Shown here: positions 49,781-61,230 of the stretch, piece by piece
Layout: each line of letters begins with the position of its first letter
Numbering within the stretch: position 1 is the first letter of the stretch
Origin: Capsicum annuum
Lineage: Eukaryota; Streptophyta; Magnoliopsida; Solanales; Solanaceae
Assembly: GCF_002878395.1 (NCBI RefSeq)
Contig: NC_061115.1
Span: forward strand, 97,476,493-97,540,492
Direction: 5' to 3'
Length of the DNA: 64,000 bases
Position numbers and translations under genes: made by a program
The notes under the pieces: generated by a model
The model's input: only the letters and a program-made list of their open reading frames with translations
Told to the model about the DNA's origin: nothing
Databases searched by the model: none

Positions 49781-50640
49781 ACAAAGTTGGGTACATCCTG
49801 CTTTATATTATTCCACCAATACATATCCTTGAGATCATGATTCATGGGCCTCGACCAAAGTCATGCCTCACAACCCATCAACATCGAGAATACATAATCT
49901 TCCTTGGTACCTTAGGATACCATTACAAATAATCTAGAAGGCCATCACTTTATGCTTACCCACATTATAATTTTCATCAAAAGAGGGTCTAGTACTTGTT
50001 TCTCCTTTATTTTTGAACTAAGACACGATTGCACCACCTATTACACAAACACACCACTATTATTATAGTCCAAGAGACAAACTCCAATGTTAGCTAAATG
50101 GTGAATATCCTTCACCGATAACCGCTTATCCTTATCCATAGGAGCTGGACTCCTCATGGATAACTTGTTGAAAGCATCAGCACCTACGTTAGATTTACCT
50201 GAAATGTAGTCAAGACTCATATCATAGTCCTTTAATAACTTAAGCGACCTCCTTTGCCTAAGATTAAGCTTCTTCTGAGTGAACACCTACTACAGGATCT
50301 TACGATTAAAAAAGATATCAACATAAACCCCATACAAATAGTGAATCCATATTTTTAACGCAACACTATGGATAACAACTCCAAGTCATGAGTTGGATAG
50401 TTCTTTTCGTAAACCTTCAACTATCTAAAGGCATACGCAACTACCTTACCATGCTGTATCAAAACACAACCCAAACTAACCCAAGATGCACCATAATAGA
50501 AGATGAAACTCTCGGTGCCTTTAGGAAGAGTCAAGATCAGAGTTGAACTTAACCTATCTTTTAGCTTCTCAAAACTACCTTAGCAAGCATCAGAACACAA
50601 GAACTTCACTTCTTCTGAGTCAACTTGGTCAATGGGGCAG
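49781..50640 (-). pseudogene. RNase H domain and linker of D
   Basis: The open stretch 50041-50286 reads FTQKKLNLRQRRSLKLLKDY, DYISGKSNVGADAFNKLSM and a KDIHHLANIGVCLLD linker, the end of RNase H. The first half (50290-50640) shows the family sequence in several frames, with stops at the catalytic segment. The linker on to the integrase zinc region spans 49781-50040. Confidence 0.78.
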
Positions 50641-51560
50641 CAATAGAAAAAAAACTTTCTACGAACCTCCTGTAATAACTAGCCAAACCCAAGAAGCTTC
50701 AAATATTGGTTGGAGTCATGGGTCTAGGCTACTTTTTAACCTCCGCAACCTTTTGAAGATCTATCATGATCCCCTCACTACATAGAACATGACTCAGAAA
50801 TGTGACAGTGTTCAACTAGAATTCATATTTAGAGAACTTAGCATACAACTACAGATCTTTCAAGGTCTTTAACACAAGGCGGAGTTGAACGGTATAATCC
50901 TCCTTATTCTTAGAGTACACTATGATGTCATCAATGAAGACAATCATGAATAGACCTTGAAACTGACAGAAGACCCTATTCATCAAATCTATAAATGTTG
51001 TTGGGCTTTAGTTAAACAAAAACACTTTACCAAGAACTCAAAATGTCCATATCAAGTACGGAAAACTATCTTAAGGATATCCACCTCCCTAATTTTAACT
51101 AATAATACCCAGATAGTAGATCAATATTGGAGAAAAACTTAGTACCCTAAAGCTGATCAAACAAATCATCTATCCTTGGAAGAGGGTACTTATTCTTTAT
51201 CGTCACCTGATTCCGCTTCCGATAATCAATACATATCTAAAGGTAACCATCCTTCTTACTTACGAATAAAATCGGTGCACCCTATGGAGACACACTAGGA
51301 AGGATAAAACCCTTGTCAAGAATATCCTTTAATTGCTTCTTAATCTCTTTTAACTCAGCCGAAGCCATTCTATACAAGGAAAAAAATAGAATGAGTGTCC
51401 GAAAAAATATCTATCCCAAAATCAATTTGCTTATTAAAAGAAATATAGGAAGTCATGAGGGAAGACCTTAGGAAATTAATTTACCATCAGGACAGAATGT
51501 AAAGAAGGACCCTCCGAGTTAGAATCTTTAGCCTGGACCAGATGATAGAGACACCCCTTG
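50641..51560 (-). pseudogene. Reverse transcriptase domain of D
   Basis: The clearest part surrounds the active site: FIDLMNRVFCQFQGLFMIV and FIDDIIVYSKNKEDY, with FIDD at 50927-50938 on the minus strand, both aspartates kept. Downstream, YAKFSKYEF and SFLGLASYYRRFVE are seen near 50650-50850. The amino-terminal half (51000-51560) is badly frameshifted. Not functional. Confidence 0.82.
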
Positions 51561-51990
51561 AAGATTAATCTTCGAGCTCTAAGATATGATATAAACCTCC
51601 CCTTAGGAGCTAGGGAACCACTCAATAATTGGCTCATTAGGGAAATTAAAGATGACCTTATAGGTCTAACAATCTAAAGAGCAAAGCATGAGTACAGCTA
51701 ATCCATCCCCTATATGACATTGAAATCAACCATGTCTAATTTTAATTGATCCACCTAAGTATCCCGGCCACTAATAGATACCACACAATCCATATAGACT
51801 CTTCTAGAAACCATAGAGTCACCCACTTGGGTAGAAATAAAAAAAGGGTTTAAAATACACTCTGGACCGAAACCAAAATGCACAGTCACAAATGGGGTCA
51901 CATTAGAAAGAGACCTTAGAGCTATTAAATAGTACACATTATGGGAAAAAAGTTTCAACACACTAGTAATGATATCGGGAGATGCCTCAG
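51561..51990 (-). pseudogene. Protease domain of D
   Basis: The second half of the open stretch 51755-52276 reads NVYYLIALRSLSNVTPFVTV, FGFGPECILNPFFISTQVGD and VSRRVYMDCVV, and the next frame gives the MVDFNVI and GMD pieces near 51690-51730. The active-site Asp of the family is missing in LIALRS, so this protease has lost its catalytic residue as well as its frame. Confidence 0.8.
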
Positions 51991-53340
51991 AGTCTTGACG
52001 AGAAGCAAAGGCATATAAGCAATTTTGACCAGTGTCGGTACCACAAGAAGAAGTAGTGCCCTTTGGTGCAGGACATAATGATGAAGAAATAGGAACCTTA
52101 TTGGCCCCAGAAGCAACCCTAGAAGGATAGTCATTCTTCATATGACCAATCTGACCATAATTAAAACATTGGTTTCTCCCTTTCTTATATTGGCCAGAGT
52201 GTAACTGACCACAGAATCTACAAGAAGGATATGATGGAGTAGACTGAGCCACACCAACCTGAGATTGGGCACCCAATGACCTATACCCTCTACCATGCTG
52301 AGAAAAATAATCACACGATGGCTTCAGTTAAGGGGCACTAGCCGTAGAGAAAGAACCAGAACTCTACCACTTTTTCTTATGCCACTTTCCCCCATCTCTA
52401 CAACTCTACTACTGGCCTCTACCTTAATCAGAAAATATAAACTTCTTACTATGCCTCTCACCAATCTCAGCCTACTTCTTCTTTTCCTCCTCAACCTGCT
52501 GCATATATACCATAAGTCAAGAAATGTCCATACCTAAATGTCTATATCGTGGTTCAACAAGGTATCCTTACTCTCTAAAATCAACTTATGGGACAACCTA
52601 GAAGCAAACTTAAGCATTCTAGCTCTCATGCTAGAGACTAAATCAGGAACACACTTGGATAACTAATGAAATTTCAAAGCATACTCCTTAACTACCATTC
52701 TTCTTTGTTTCAAGTTAACAAATTTCTCCACTTTTGCCTCCCTCAACTCCTGAGGAAAGATGCAATCCAAAAAGGCACTACAGTAATTATTCCACAGTGC
52801 AGAGTCAGTATCATCTTCCCTAGACTATTCCCACTCCTCATACCATTAGTTTGTCACATCTTTCAATTGATAGGAAGGAAACTCCATACCTTCAACATCT
52901 AAAGTATGCATAATCTAGAGGATCTTATTTATCTCATCAATAAAAGCCTGAGGATCCTTCTTAACCTCGGTACCATTAAAAGTTTAAGGACTCAACCTCA
53001 TGAATTGGCCAAACCTTATGGCCTTAGAAAATAGAGTACTATGCTCAGACTGAGAAGCTACAAGTTGAGCCAACATATGAATAAACTGATAAAACTTAAT
53101 ATTTGTCATATCAACCTGAGGAGCTCAAGGAGGTCTAAAGGGAACTGGTGGAACTCTAGGATGTTAATCAGGAACAGGACCCCTAGACCATGTCTAGACC
53201 CATGAGTAGGGTATGTCCCATAAATAGTGTCCCCAAGTTGAATAGTAGAGTTCCCATGAGCTTCAGATCATCTGGAAGATATGATCTAAAAAAGTGAGAA
53301 AATGGGAATTAGAGGAATCCAAGACCTTAGACTCTATAGT
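51991..53340 (-). pseudogene. Gag of D
   Basis: The tail of gag is in the open stretch 51755-52276: CRFCGQLHSGQY and CFNYGQIGHMKNDYP, two knuckles in which the last cysteine of the first and two cysteines of the second are tyrosine (G-to-A on the coding strand). The capsid core is visible at 52560-52760 (LREAKVEKFVNLKQ, VKEYALKFH, ARMLKFASRLSHKL) and a PQAFIDEINKIL block near 52930. Stops and frameshifts are frequent. The leader towards the primer site (53341-53482) is non-coding. Confidence 0.8.
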
Positions 53341-53482
53341 TCAAAACAGAACAACAAAGAAATGTGAAACATTCTTAAATGCCTCATAGCCTTTTTGTAT
53401 AAGTTTGGCATGCTACATGCCTATAAAAGAGACTCTATTTGACACAGCTTTGTAGATACTCAATTAACCATGAACCTAGGGC

Positions 53483-53492
53483 TCTAATACAA
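53483..53492 (-). other. Primer-binding site of D (initiator tRNA-Met, mutated)
   Basis: The minus strand reads TTGTATTAGA followed by GCCCTAGGTTCA; the intact form would be TGGTATCAGA. Both the four-base spacing to the LTR and the downstream sequence agree. Confidence 0.8.
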
Positions 53493-53496
53493 TATT

Positions 53497-55679
53497 TGTC
53501 ATGACCCAAACTAGGGCCTGGTTGTGATGGGTATCTCAAGTCCCACAAGGACCAGAGATTACCCCCTTTACCTAACCAAACCAATACAATATCCCCAAAT
53601 ATTAGATAAAATCCAAACATATAACAAGATAGCACATAATAAAACTAATGATAATTTGGGATATGTCTATACCAACCTCTGGTAATCGGATAATCTTTCA
53701 TCACCAAATAACCAACTAAGCCACCCAACTCTATAGTAATCTCACAAAGCCTGTACAAACTTAATGTTAATACAATGTTGGGATATGCCCCTGATAATAG
53801 CAAAAATAAAGTCTAAACAAGGTCTGAGACATAGGAAATAAGGACCATGAAATAAATCCTTCCGAAGTATGCATGCTCACCACTTCAATGTAAACTTATA
53901 AACTAATTTGAGCACATAATCACTATACTAGAAAAGTAGAAAAGATTTTGATGCCTGTATCACGTAGGGATACAACATCCGAAGACGATTAGTGATTGGA
54001 CCACTAGCATGTAACTTAGGGATAGAGGAATAAAATAATGCCATCATGCAAAACCAAATCAAATAACCATATACAATCACACACACACATATATATATCA
54101 TGCCGGGATAGGGATCAACGTTTTTCATGCATTTAAGAACCTCAACCTGGGTTGTGTAGCATAACTATCATGTATTAAGGCATCCACGGGCTACATAGGC
54201 CGAGTTCTCCCCTAGCTGGAAGGGCCATAATGTATGTACTGCACGAACTAGAGAATATCTATATTTGTATATAGCTTTATGAGGGGAATCAAACATCCCG
54301 GCATAATCAAGCTGACTTAAGCACCAACGTGTAAAATATGGGGGAATCAAACCTCCCATTAATAAATATATTCGAGGGACAGAAACCTCCCAGTCATATA
54401 AACACCTGCACTAGCTAGTGCGGTTTGTAGTACTAGTCCCTTGGGACTTCACTTTTACTGCCCGGCTACACATCCTGCTTTAAATCCTAATTAAAATATT
54501 CATTAAACATACACAACAATTAATCCATTTACTTATCAAAGGAATTCCATTGGTATCTTCATACCAACGCAACTTGCAAGCTACAACATGCCATAACCAT
54601 TATCAATCAACTTGGGACTCAAACCCATTGTCTAAACAAAGACATCAATTCAATTTATCATTTAGGGACTCTAACCCATTTAGTATTTCAATTCAATTTA
54701 TGGTCTTCAAGATTTTTAAGAATACATTCAACCTTCATTAACATTCTTATGCCAAGCATTAGTTTAAAACACAATTTAAACTCCTGACAAGATCATTCTC
54801 TTTGATAATTTCACAAACAGGTTAAGGGCATGCCATTATCAAAACCAAAGACCAAAAAATTTAGGGTAAATCATGACCCATTTGTAAAACAAAAATTCCC
54901 ATGCACCCATATGTGTAAAACCACAAGCAAAACATGAAAAATCATAATTTAAAACATGAGAAAACAATACTCAAAATTATGCATTCAAACCCTCAACCAT
55001 GATTTTTAAAACCACCATTAATGACTCGTGAATAATCCTCTAAACATATGATTTTAGTGAACTAACAATGAAGGAAGAGTCACATTCCTGAGTTACAAAG
55101 ACTTACAGAGAGAATTTGGTCTTTGAGCCATTAGGTGACCAATTTAAAGAAACCCTAGCCTAATTTTTCTTAAGAAGCTTTAGAGTGAGTTTAGAAAGAG
55201 TTTGATCTTGTAAAGTATGTAATGGATGAACAAAAGGTGTTATAAGACAGGGAGTCTTAAGGTCTTGGGGTGGAAAATGTCTAGAATACCCTCAGCTTAA
55301 AAGTTGTAAAAAGTGCTACAAGTCAAGCCATGGAGTTATCATGGAGACAGAAAATTAGACACTACACATTGTCCAGCTTATGACTCCTTTGCCCTAGTCT
55401 TCACTAGACCATACGATTAGTATGTTCTTATCGTGGGTAACACAAAACACCAAGGTCTTGGACACTGGACAACATATAATCTAACCACTCGTCACATGAT
55501 AATATGACTCATGAGGAATCTCTCATAACAAGGATAGAACTTGGCCAATAACACACTAGTTTGTTAATGACTTGGGTCCCTAGACCTATAACACCATACG
55601 ACTTGTATGGTGAGTCGTAAGAATGGAAGAAAGCCTAAAGCTCAGGGAATTTACAAATACCAAAGTCCAAGGCATTTCA
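53497..55679 (-). repeat. 5' LTR of D
   Basis: 2183 bp, plus strand TGTCATGACCCAAACTAGG to AAGGCATTTCA. It contains a CA/TA microsatellite at 54077-54099 and inverted words at 55588-55618 (CCATACGACTTGTATGG and GAGTCGTAAG). Confidence 0.88.
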
Positions 55680-55684
55680 GAAGG

Positions 55685-55714
55685 TCCTACAATAGATGCA
55701 TCCTATTGAGAAGG
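55685..55714 (+). pseudogene. Chromodomain remnant of M, second piece
   Basis: Thirty bases continuing the M frame: after SIK it reads VLQ, a stop, and MHPIEK. The family form here is VLWRN-HPVEE followed by ATWE. The frame is then cut by the N LTR at 55715. The preceding five bases are D's target duplication. Confidence 0.7.
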
Positions 55715-57621
55715 TGTCACGACCTGAACCAGGGCCTAGTCATGATGGGTATCTCAAGCCCACCGTGAGTTGTAGACCACCCCCTTAGCCTAACTTCTAA
55801 AGCATAATAAAAGAATACAGCAAAATCCAACCAAATAGTAATAAGAATGATAGATTATCAAATATGAACTCTATGAATCAAAACCAACATCCAACCCATA
55901 CTTGTCCACAAAAACTTCTAAAATAAGAATGCTAAATAGGTCGGGACATGCTTCCTACCATGAGCAAAAAGAAAATCCAAGAAAATTACTAAGACATAAA
56001 GGAAGTAGATGAAATAATCGGTCCTTCTAAAAGATAGAGGCTCACCAATTCACAGCCATTCAATAGATGTACCCAACCACCTAACTCAACACATAAGTAA
56101 CAAAAAGCCCTCGGACCCTATATCATGAAATAATACAGCGTCCTAGGATGGCCAGTGGGATAAGCACTAGCATGTAACTCAAGAAAAGGGATAAAATAAG
56201 GTTGATGCCATAAACTAGTCAAAACCATATGTACAATAATTATATATACATATATATAGAATGTTGTAATTGGTACAAGGTTCATGAACATGTGAGTTTA
56301 AACCATTATCCTAAACTATGTAGCTCGCTCTATCCTAAAGGCACACATGGGCTATATAGGTTTAGCTCCTCTTGCTGAAAAACCCTAATGCATGTTAGCC
56401 ACACGAATCAAGAAATCTAAAGGAAGGGCTGACGACACCAAGTCTCTAACCACCCAAAAATATAATGTATGAACCAAGCACATAGTCATATAGACCCCCA
56501 TGCTAGCAAATGTGGTTTTCAGTATTAGTACCCCCGTGACTACACCTTTATGGTGAGATAAAAAATTACCTTTATGGCTAAATTAAAATAGTTAGCACGT
56601 AATCTCAAACATTAACCCAAATGTCTTATAATTAAGGGATTTACCACATGTTGTTGTCATACCAATTAAGCTTGCAAGTTTATATAAGTATTCTATTCCA
56701 ATCCATGTAACCATTTGACTCCGAAGTTCTATTTTAAATCCAAACCATGGCCATCAAGATCCTTTCAAATCAGTTTAACACAATTATCCATTCATACAAG
56801 GTAGTGGGTTCATAAATAAGTTGAATTATGCAATTATCTATCTTCAAAAACCAAATTTAAAAAGTGGTTTAGATTAATGCCATTACTAAGCCAAAAGTTA
56901 TCAATTTGGGGAAACTCGTGTTCCCCATTCCAATTCCCATAACAATGCACCAATTCATTCTAAAACCTATAAATTACATCACAAATTATCAATTTAAAAT
57001 ATGGAAAAAGTAATTCAAGCGACACCACTCAAAACTCCTATACCCAATTTCAAGCCCATCAATTTAAACTACATGGATAGTGAGAAAATAAATTCTATAA
57101 TTTAAAATTAAAGTTAAGGAATGAGATATATGCCTGAAATACACAAGAAATTGAAGTAAATTTGAAGTTAAGTGATTGAATGTTAAATCCCTTGTAAAAC
57201 CCTTGAGATCTCTTGGGTTTAGAGTTAAAGAGGAAAAAGAATTGTTTTGGACTTTTAAAACTAAAGGAAAGGGGTTATTTTATGTTTATAAGTCATACAA
57301 GGGGTAAAAATACCAAAAGTCACTCACCCCAAGTGAAAAAACAAAAATTGGGCATTTTTAACACAGCAGTGTGGCACACTGCTATTATAGAGGGTAGCTT
57401 TGTGCCACACCCTTATCGCAGAGCCTAACCTCTGTGGCACGCTAATATCATAGACCCTCACTACTTTGGGATCCTAAAATGACCCCAAACCCCTTATACA
57501 AGTTTTGAAACTTTCTTATAAAACCCTTTTAACATACTTAATCCTAATTCAAGTCAAAATTTGACATCAAAAATACGGGAGGGTCAAAACTAAAATCATT
57601 GAAATTTTGAGAGGTCTTACG
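55715..57621 (-). repeat. 3' LTR of element N
   Basis: About 1.9 kb, plus strand TGTCACGACCTGAACCAGG to GGTCTTACG, followed by TTATCCCCCCTTAGG (polypurine tract on the minus strand). Related to but distinct from the C and D LTRs. GTGGCACACTG, TGTGCCACACC and TGTGGCACGC words cluster at 57365-57445. It is preceded by GAAGG, its likely target site; the other end is outside the window. Confidence 0.82.
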
Positions 57622-57750
57622 TTATCCCCCCTTAGGATCATTCATCCACGGATGAGGAGCTAGGCCATTTTTATTATGATATTAATAAGGATACACTAGC
57701 ATCAAATGACAGATTTCAAAATGAGACAAGAGGGAAATGAAACTTATACC
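57622..57750 (-). other. Polypurine tract and 3' untranslated region of N
   Basis: The minus strand shows CCTAAGGGGGGATAA against the LTR, preceded by the GGATGAATGATC motif. The rest is non-coding. Confidence 0.75.
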
Positions 57751-58285
57751 TCAAGAACTTTCATCTAACATGTGGAATAAGAATGGGTAGTTGGCCTTCA
57801 TATCTTCCTCAACTTCTCATGTATCTTCTTCTACCTTTTGGCTTCTCTAAAGAACCTTAATCGAAGCTACAACCATTTTTCTTAGTCTACAAACTTGCCT
57901 AACCAATATTTCAACCAAGACTTCATCATAAGATAAGAAATCTGTAACACCCATATTTTCAACCGACACTATCAAAGAAGGGTCACCCATGAACTTTTTC
58001 AGCATAGACACATGAAAGATAAGATGAATAGAATCCAACCCTGCTGACAACTCTAACTCATAAAAGGCATTCCTAATCCTTATAACCAACTAATAGGAAC
58101 TGAGCTTCTCCTTCTTCCCAAACCTCATGACTTCTTTCATAGGAGACACTTTCAAGAATGCCCAATTACTTACCTCAAATTCCTACTCCCTTTGCCTCAC
58201 ATCCGTATAAGACTCGTGGTAACTTTAGGCAGTCTTAAGTTTTTCTCTAATTACCTTCACCTTCTCCATGGCTTGGTGAACCAAG
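57751..58285 (-). pseudogene. Integrase C-terminal and chromodomain fragment of N
   Basis: From the break at 58285 the minus strand reads LVHQAMEKVKVIREKLKTA, then EVSNWAFLKVSPMKEVMRFG, the open stretch 57847-58089 (YELELSAGLDSIHLIFHVSM, KKFMGDPSLIV, VEILVRQVCRLRKMVVASIK), and the chromodomain end RSQKVEEDT, a TGA stop at 57817-57819 in place of the ATWE Trp, EVEEDMKANYPFLF and a final stop at 57751. The catalytic core is missing because a G-type LTR was inserted at 58286; it may continue beyond the window. Confidence 0.85.
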
Positions 58286-58939
58286 TGCATTCTCCCAAAA
58301 ATAACCTCCAAAGAAGTATGTTGTGGCCAATGTCAAATATAGTAACCCAAACAAGGTAGGTATCAAACCCATAAAGAATACGTGGAATAGCCTCTCAAAC
58401 TTGTAAAATTCCACGAGAAGTGCTGAAAAGTAGATGGGAGATTTTAAAGTCAACACTAATAAGTATCCAAACTTAAATTCTTGTGTTTGTAAACAATAGA
58501 AGTCAAATAGTAGGACTGTGTTCCCCCTGGCTTATCAACTTTGTAAGTTTCTCATGTTTGATCCACCTATCCCTCAGCTTTATATGTAAAGCTAACAAGC
58601 TATGTATTATTACAAGTCTTGTGAATATGTTGATAAATATCACCCATTACCTTATGAGTCTCAATGTGTCTCTATGTTTTCCCTTGTCTATAACCTCTGT
58701 ACAACTCTCATCTTCTGAGTCTCGAGTTGATTAGATGAGGGTTGATAGCCTCGAATCACTGTTGTAAGCTCTTTTTCCCATTCTCAAACTCCCTTATAAG
58801 GACGATCTCGAATACAGGCAACTCTCAAGATTCTGCAGTAGCTTGGGGTACAATTAATATGAAGAAGATTCAATACACGTAGATGCAATAGAATAGATGA
58901 ATCTCCCATTTCCCATATGAGTTATTCCACCAGGGTTCC
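58286..58939 (-). repeat. Partial LTR of the G family inserted in N
   Basis: Aligns with 16632 to about 17285 of the G LTR, sharing AACCTCCAAAGAAGTATG, a TGTTTGTAAA-type segment, and TAGAATAGATGAATCTCCCA near the right end. It starts TGCATTCTCCC where G starts TGATATCGCCC. It is cut by element E at 58939/58940; the rest should lie beyond E. Whether this is a solo LTR or one end of a whole element is unknown. There is no tRNA-Asp primer site to its left, so it is not a 5' LTR in the G orientation. Confidence 0.78.
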
Positions 58940-61100
58940 TGTAACACCCCGGAAAATGGGTCCCAGAGCGTCACACGGTGCTTGAAGCTACGAGTAAACC
59001 CAAGCTAACCCTTTGACCCATTTTCATTCAGTTCAACACAAATCAATGGGATTTTCATAAATAACCCTCAAATATCAACAGTGTAATCATCATCCAAGAA
59101 TAAAAGAATTTTAGAAAGATAACAAAATACGACTTATTACTCAACTCCCTCTGACAAGCCTCTAAAAAAATCAACAAAACAAGCGAGCCATTGAGACATG
59201 CCCCAACTGACTCATATTCAGTTGTCAAATGTAAACAATTTTGTGAAACTAACATCATACATCACGTCCTTGAAACATGAGGACTCACCACAACAGAGGA
59301 TGTAGGACAGCATGCCCGAAGAATCACTGTCGAACCTAGAACTAAGAAACTGAACCTACATTTCAAGAAAATGCAGCCCACATCTGAAGATATGGGCCAG
59401 TACCATGGAAAGGAACTGATTATATGAGGGTGTATACAGTTGTATAAATATTATCATCATAAATATTTATAAGTAATATACAGGATGTATGAAAGACTCA
59501 CATAGCCTGAAGAAAATCATCATAATCATGAGAGGATGAAATAAGTACAATAACACATGTGAGTCATCATATAATTTGTCAATCACTTTCAGTTCATCAA
59601 GAATGTCAATTCTCATAATGTAAATATTATTAAATCTTTTGAAAGAATACTTTCACAATTCCACTTTCAAATCACTTCACCATTCACCATAGACACAAGG
59701 AAACACACACACACAAGGAGATCCTATAACCGACATAAACCATGTGAGCTACATGGAGTCCAATGTACAAACCACGTTGGGGAGAGCTATCCTATCCTTG
59801 CCATCAGAGTAGGACTATTAATATCAAATCCACACAAACTACTGATCACTATATAAATCAGCCTAAGGCTCACTCCTATGGGGGCACATAGTTCTAGGGA
59901 AGTAAGGTCGCTTTATAACTCCCACTCGATGCTAAAGATTTCACCCAGACTTAGCTCAGATCATTTCAAAGAAAATCCAAAACAAAATAATTTCAGTAAT
60001 ATATAAATATACATCGGGAGCCATCATGCTTCCCATCTATCAAAATCAACCACGTTGTGGATTTCTTTCACACTCGAGTTCAAAATAACTCCATTAAGAC
60101 CAAAAGGTCAAATCATTCAAAATATCTCAAATATTCAACATCAACGTGCTTATAACACACACTTTCTCAAAAAAATACAATTTCCAATGGGGATTCATGA
60201 CCCAAATATCAAAATCATGATAAATATCATTGACGATTCATGCTTTATATCTCCATACATGAAAATTCATCTTTCAAAATCATAAACATCAAGATTTCAT
60301 AAGGATCATCATAAGATATGGGTTCATACTTCAAATTCGTAAAAAAATCAAATAAAAATTATGCCTTTGTAAAGAAAAGTACTTTTGGGCACAAGAACAA
60401 AAGAGTGGTCTTGTTAAAAAAAAACCCCACATACCTTGAATGATGAACTTTAGATCGATACTCATTTTTGAGATGTTAATCGTGCCTTTGAATGATGATT
60501 CTTGGAGTTCTTGAACTAGGAACTTGGAATCTTGAATAAATTTGCAGAATTAATGGTGAACTTTGGAGGTTCTTGAAGTTGGATATAGGAGCTTAGGGTT
60601 TTATTTTTGAGGGAGTTTGATTAAATATAAGATATAATGCTTCTAGGCTTTAATATAGGGTTTGGATGGCTTTTGGGTGAGGGGGAATGAACAAAACGCC
60701 CCTAAAAATCAAATAATTCTCGAATCTGTCCTTTGGTGGACTATTTTGATAGTCTAAAGTAGATCAACCATAACGTTTTACTCAAATATCCAAATTGGAT
60801 GAAACCAATTTCATTACAAAGAGGACTCTTATATATTTCCGTTGATATATAGTATCTCACCTAGATCATTGTGTACGAGGAGTTATGATCATTTGAAGTT
60901 GACCTAAAATTTCACTTTTGATAGGCTAAAGTAGATTGACCATAACTTTTTGCTCCAATAGACAAATTGGATGAAACCAATTTCATTGGAAAGAGGACTC
61001 GCATAGATTTCCGTTGATATATAGTAGATCACCCAGATCATTATGTACAAGGAGTTATGGTCGTTTAAAGTTGGAGAAAAAATATGCCAGGCCTCAGTAC
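58940..61100 (-). repeat. 3' LTR of element E (right boundary approximate)
   Basis: Starts TGTAACACCCCGG on the plus strand; its first 60 bases correspond to the LTR ends of A and B (the CACACGGTGCTTG segment against their CACAGTGCTC). The right boundary is somewhere between about 61080 and 61230; I could not find a clear polypurine tract, and the LTR start may be deleted. Contains two 172-bp tandem units. Confidence 0.7.
60748..61073. repeat. 172-bp tandem repeat in the E LTR, about 1.9 units
   Basis: Unit 1 is 60748-60919 (GATAGTCTAAAGTAGATCAA start); unit 2 begins at 60920 (GATAGGCTAAAGTAGATTGA start) and runs to about 61073. They share AAATTGGATGAAACCAATTT and ATTTCCGTTGATATATAGTA. Confidence 0.9.
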
Positions 61101-61230
61101 TTTTTCTTACATGTTTTACTATTACTACTATTCACGGTTCCATCGGAATGTTCATAACTCATCGCTCGGTGTCCGTTTTGGATGATCCACATATTGTGAA
61201 CTGCTACAACTTCTATCACAAGTGCACGAT

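Larger units (their letters stand above)
29793..55679 (-). mobile_element. Element D: Tekay/Del-like gypsy retrotransposon carrying nested C and B
   Basis: Minus strand. 5' LTR at 53497-55679, primer site at 53483-53492, gag-pol at 48617-53340, polypurine tract at 48440-48455, and a 3' LTR split into 29793-31780 and 48248-48439 by element C. Without C the two LTRs are about 2180 and 2183 bp. Flanks are AAAGG (29788-29792) and GAAGG (55680-55684), four of five bases identical. Without C and B the element is about 9.4 kb. Removing it rejoins the chromodomain frame of M, which independently confirms both ends. Confidence 0.88.

Noticed and set aside
29793..55679. A tandem LTR array formed by unequal recombination between C and D
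   Set aside because: The CACTC duplication and the perfect completion of the D LTR by 48248-48439 show a nested insertion instead.
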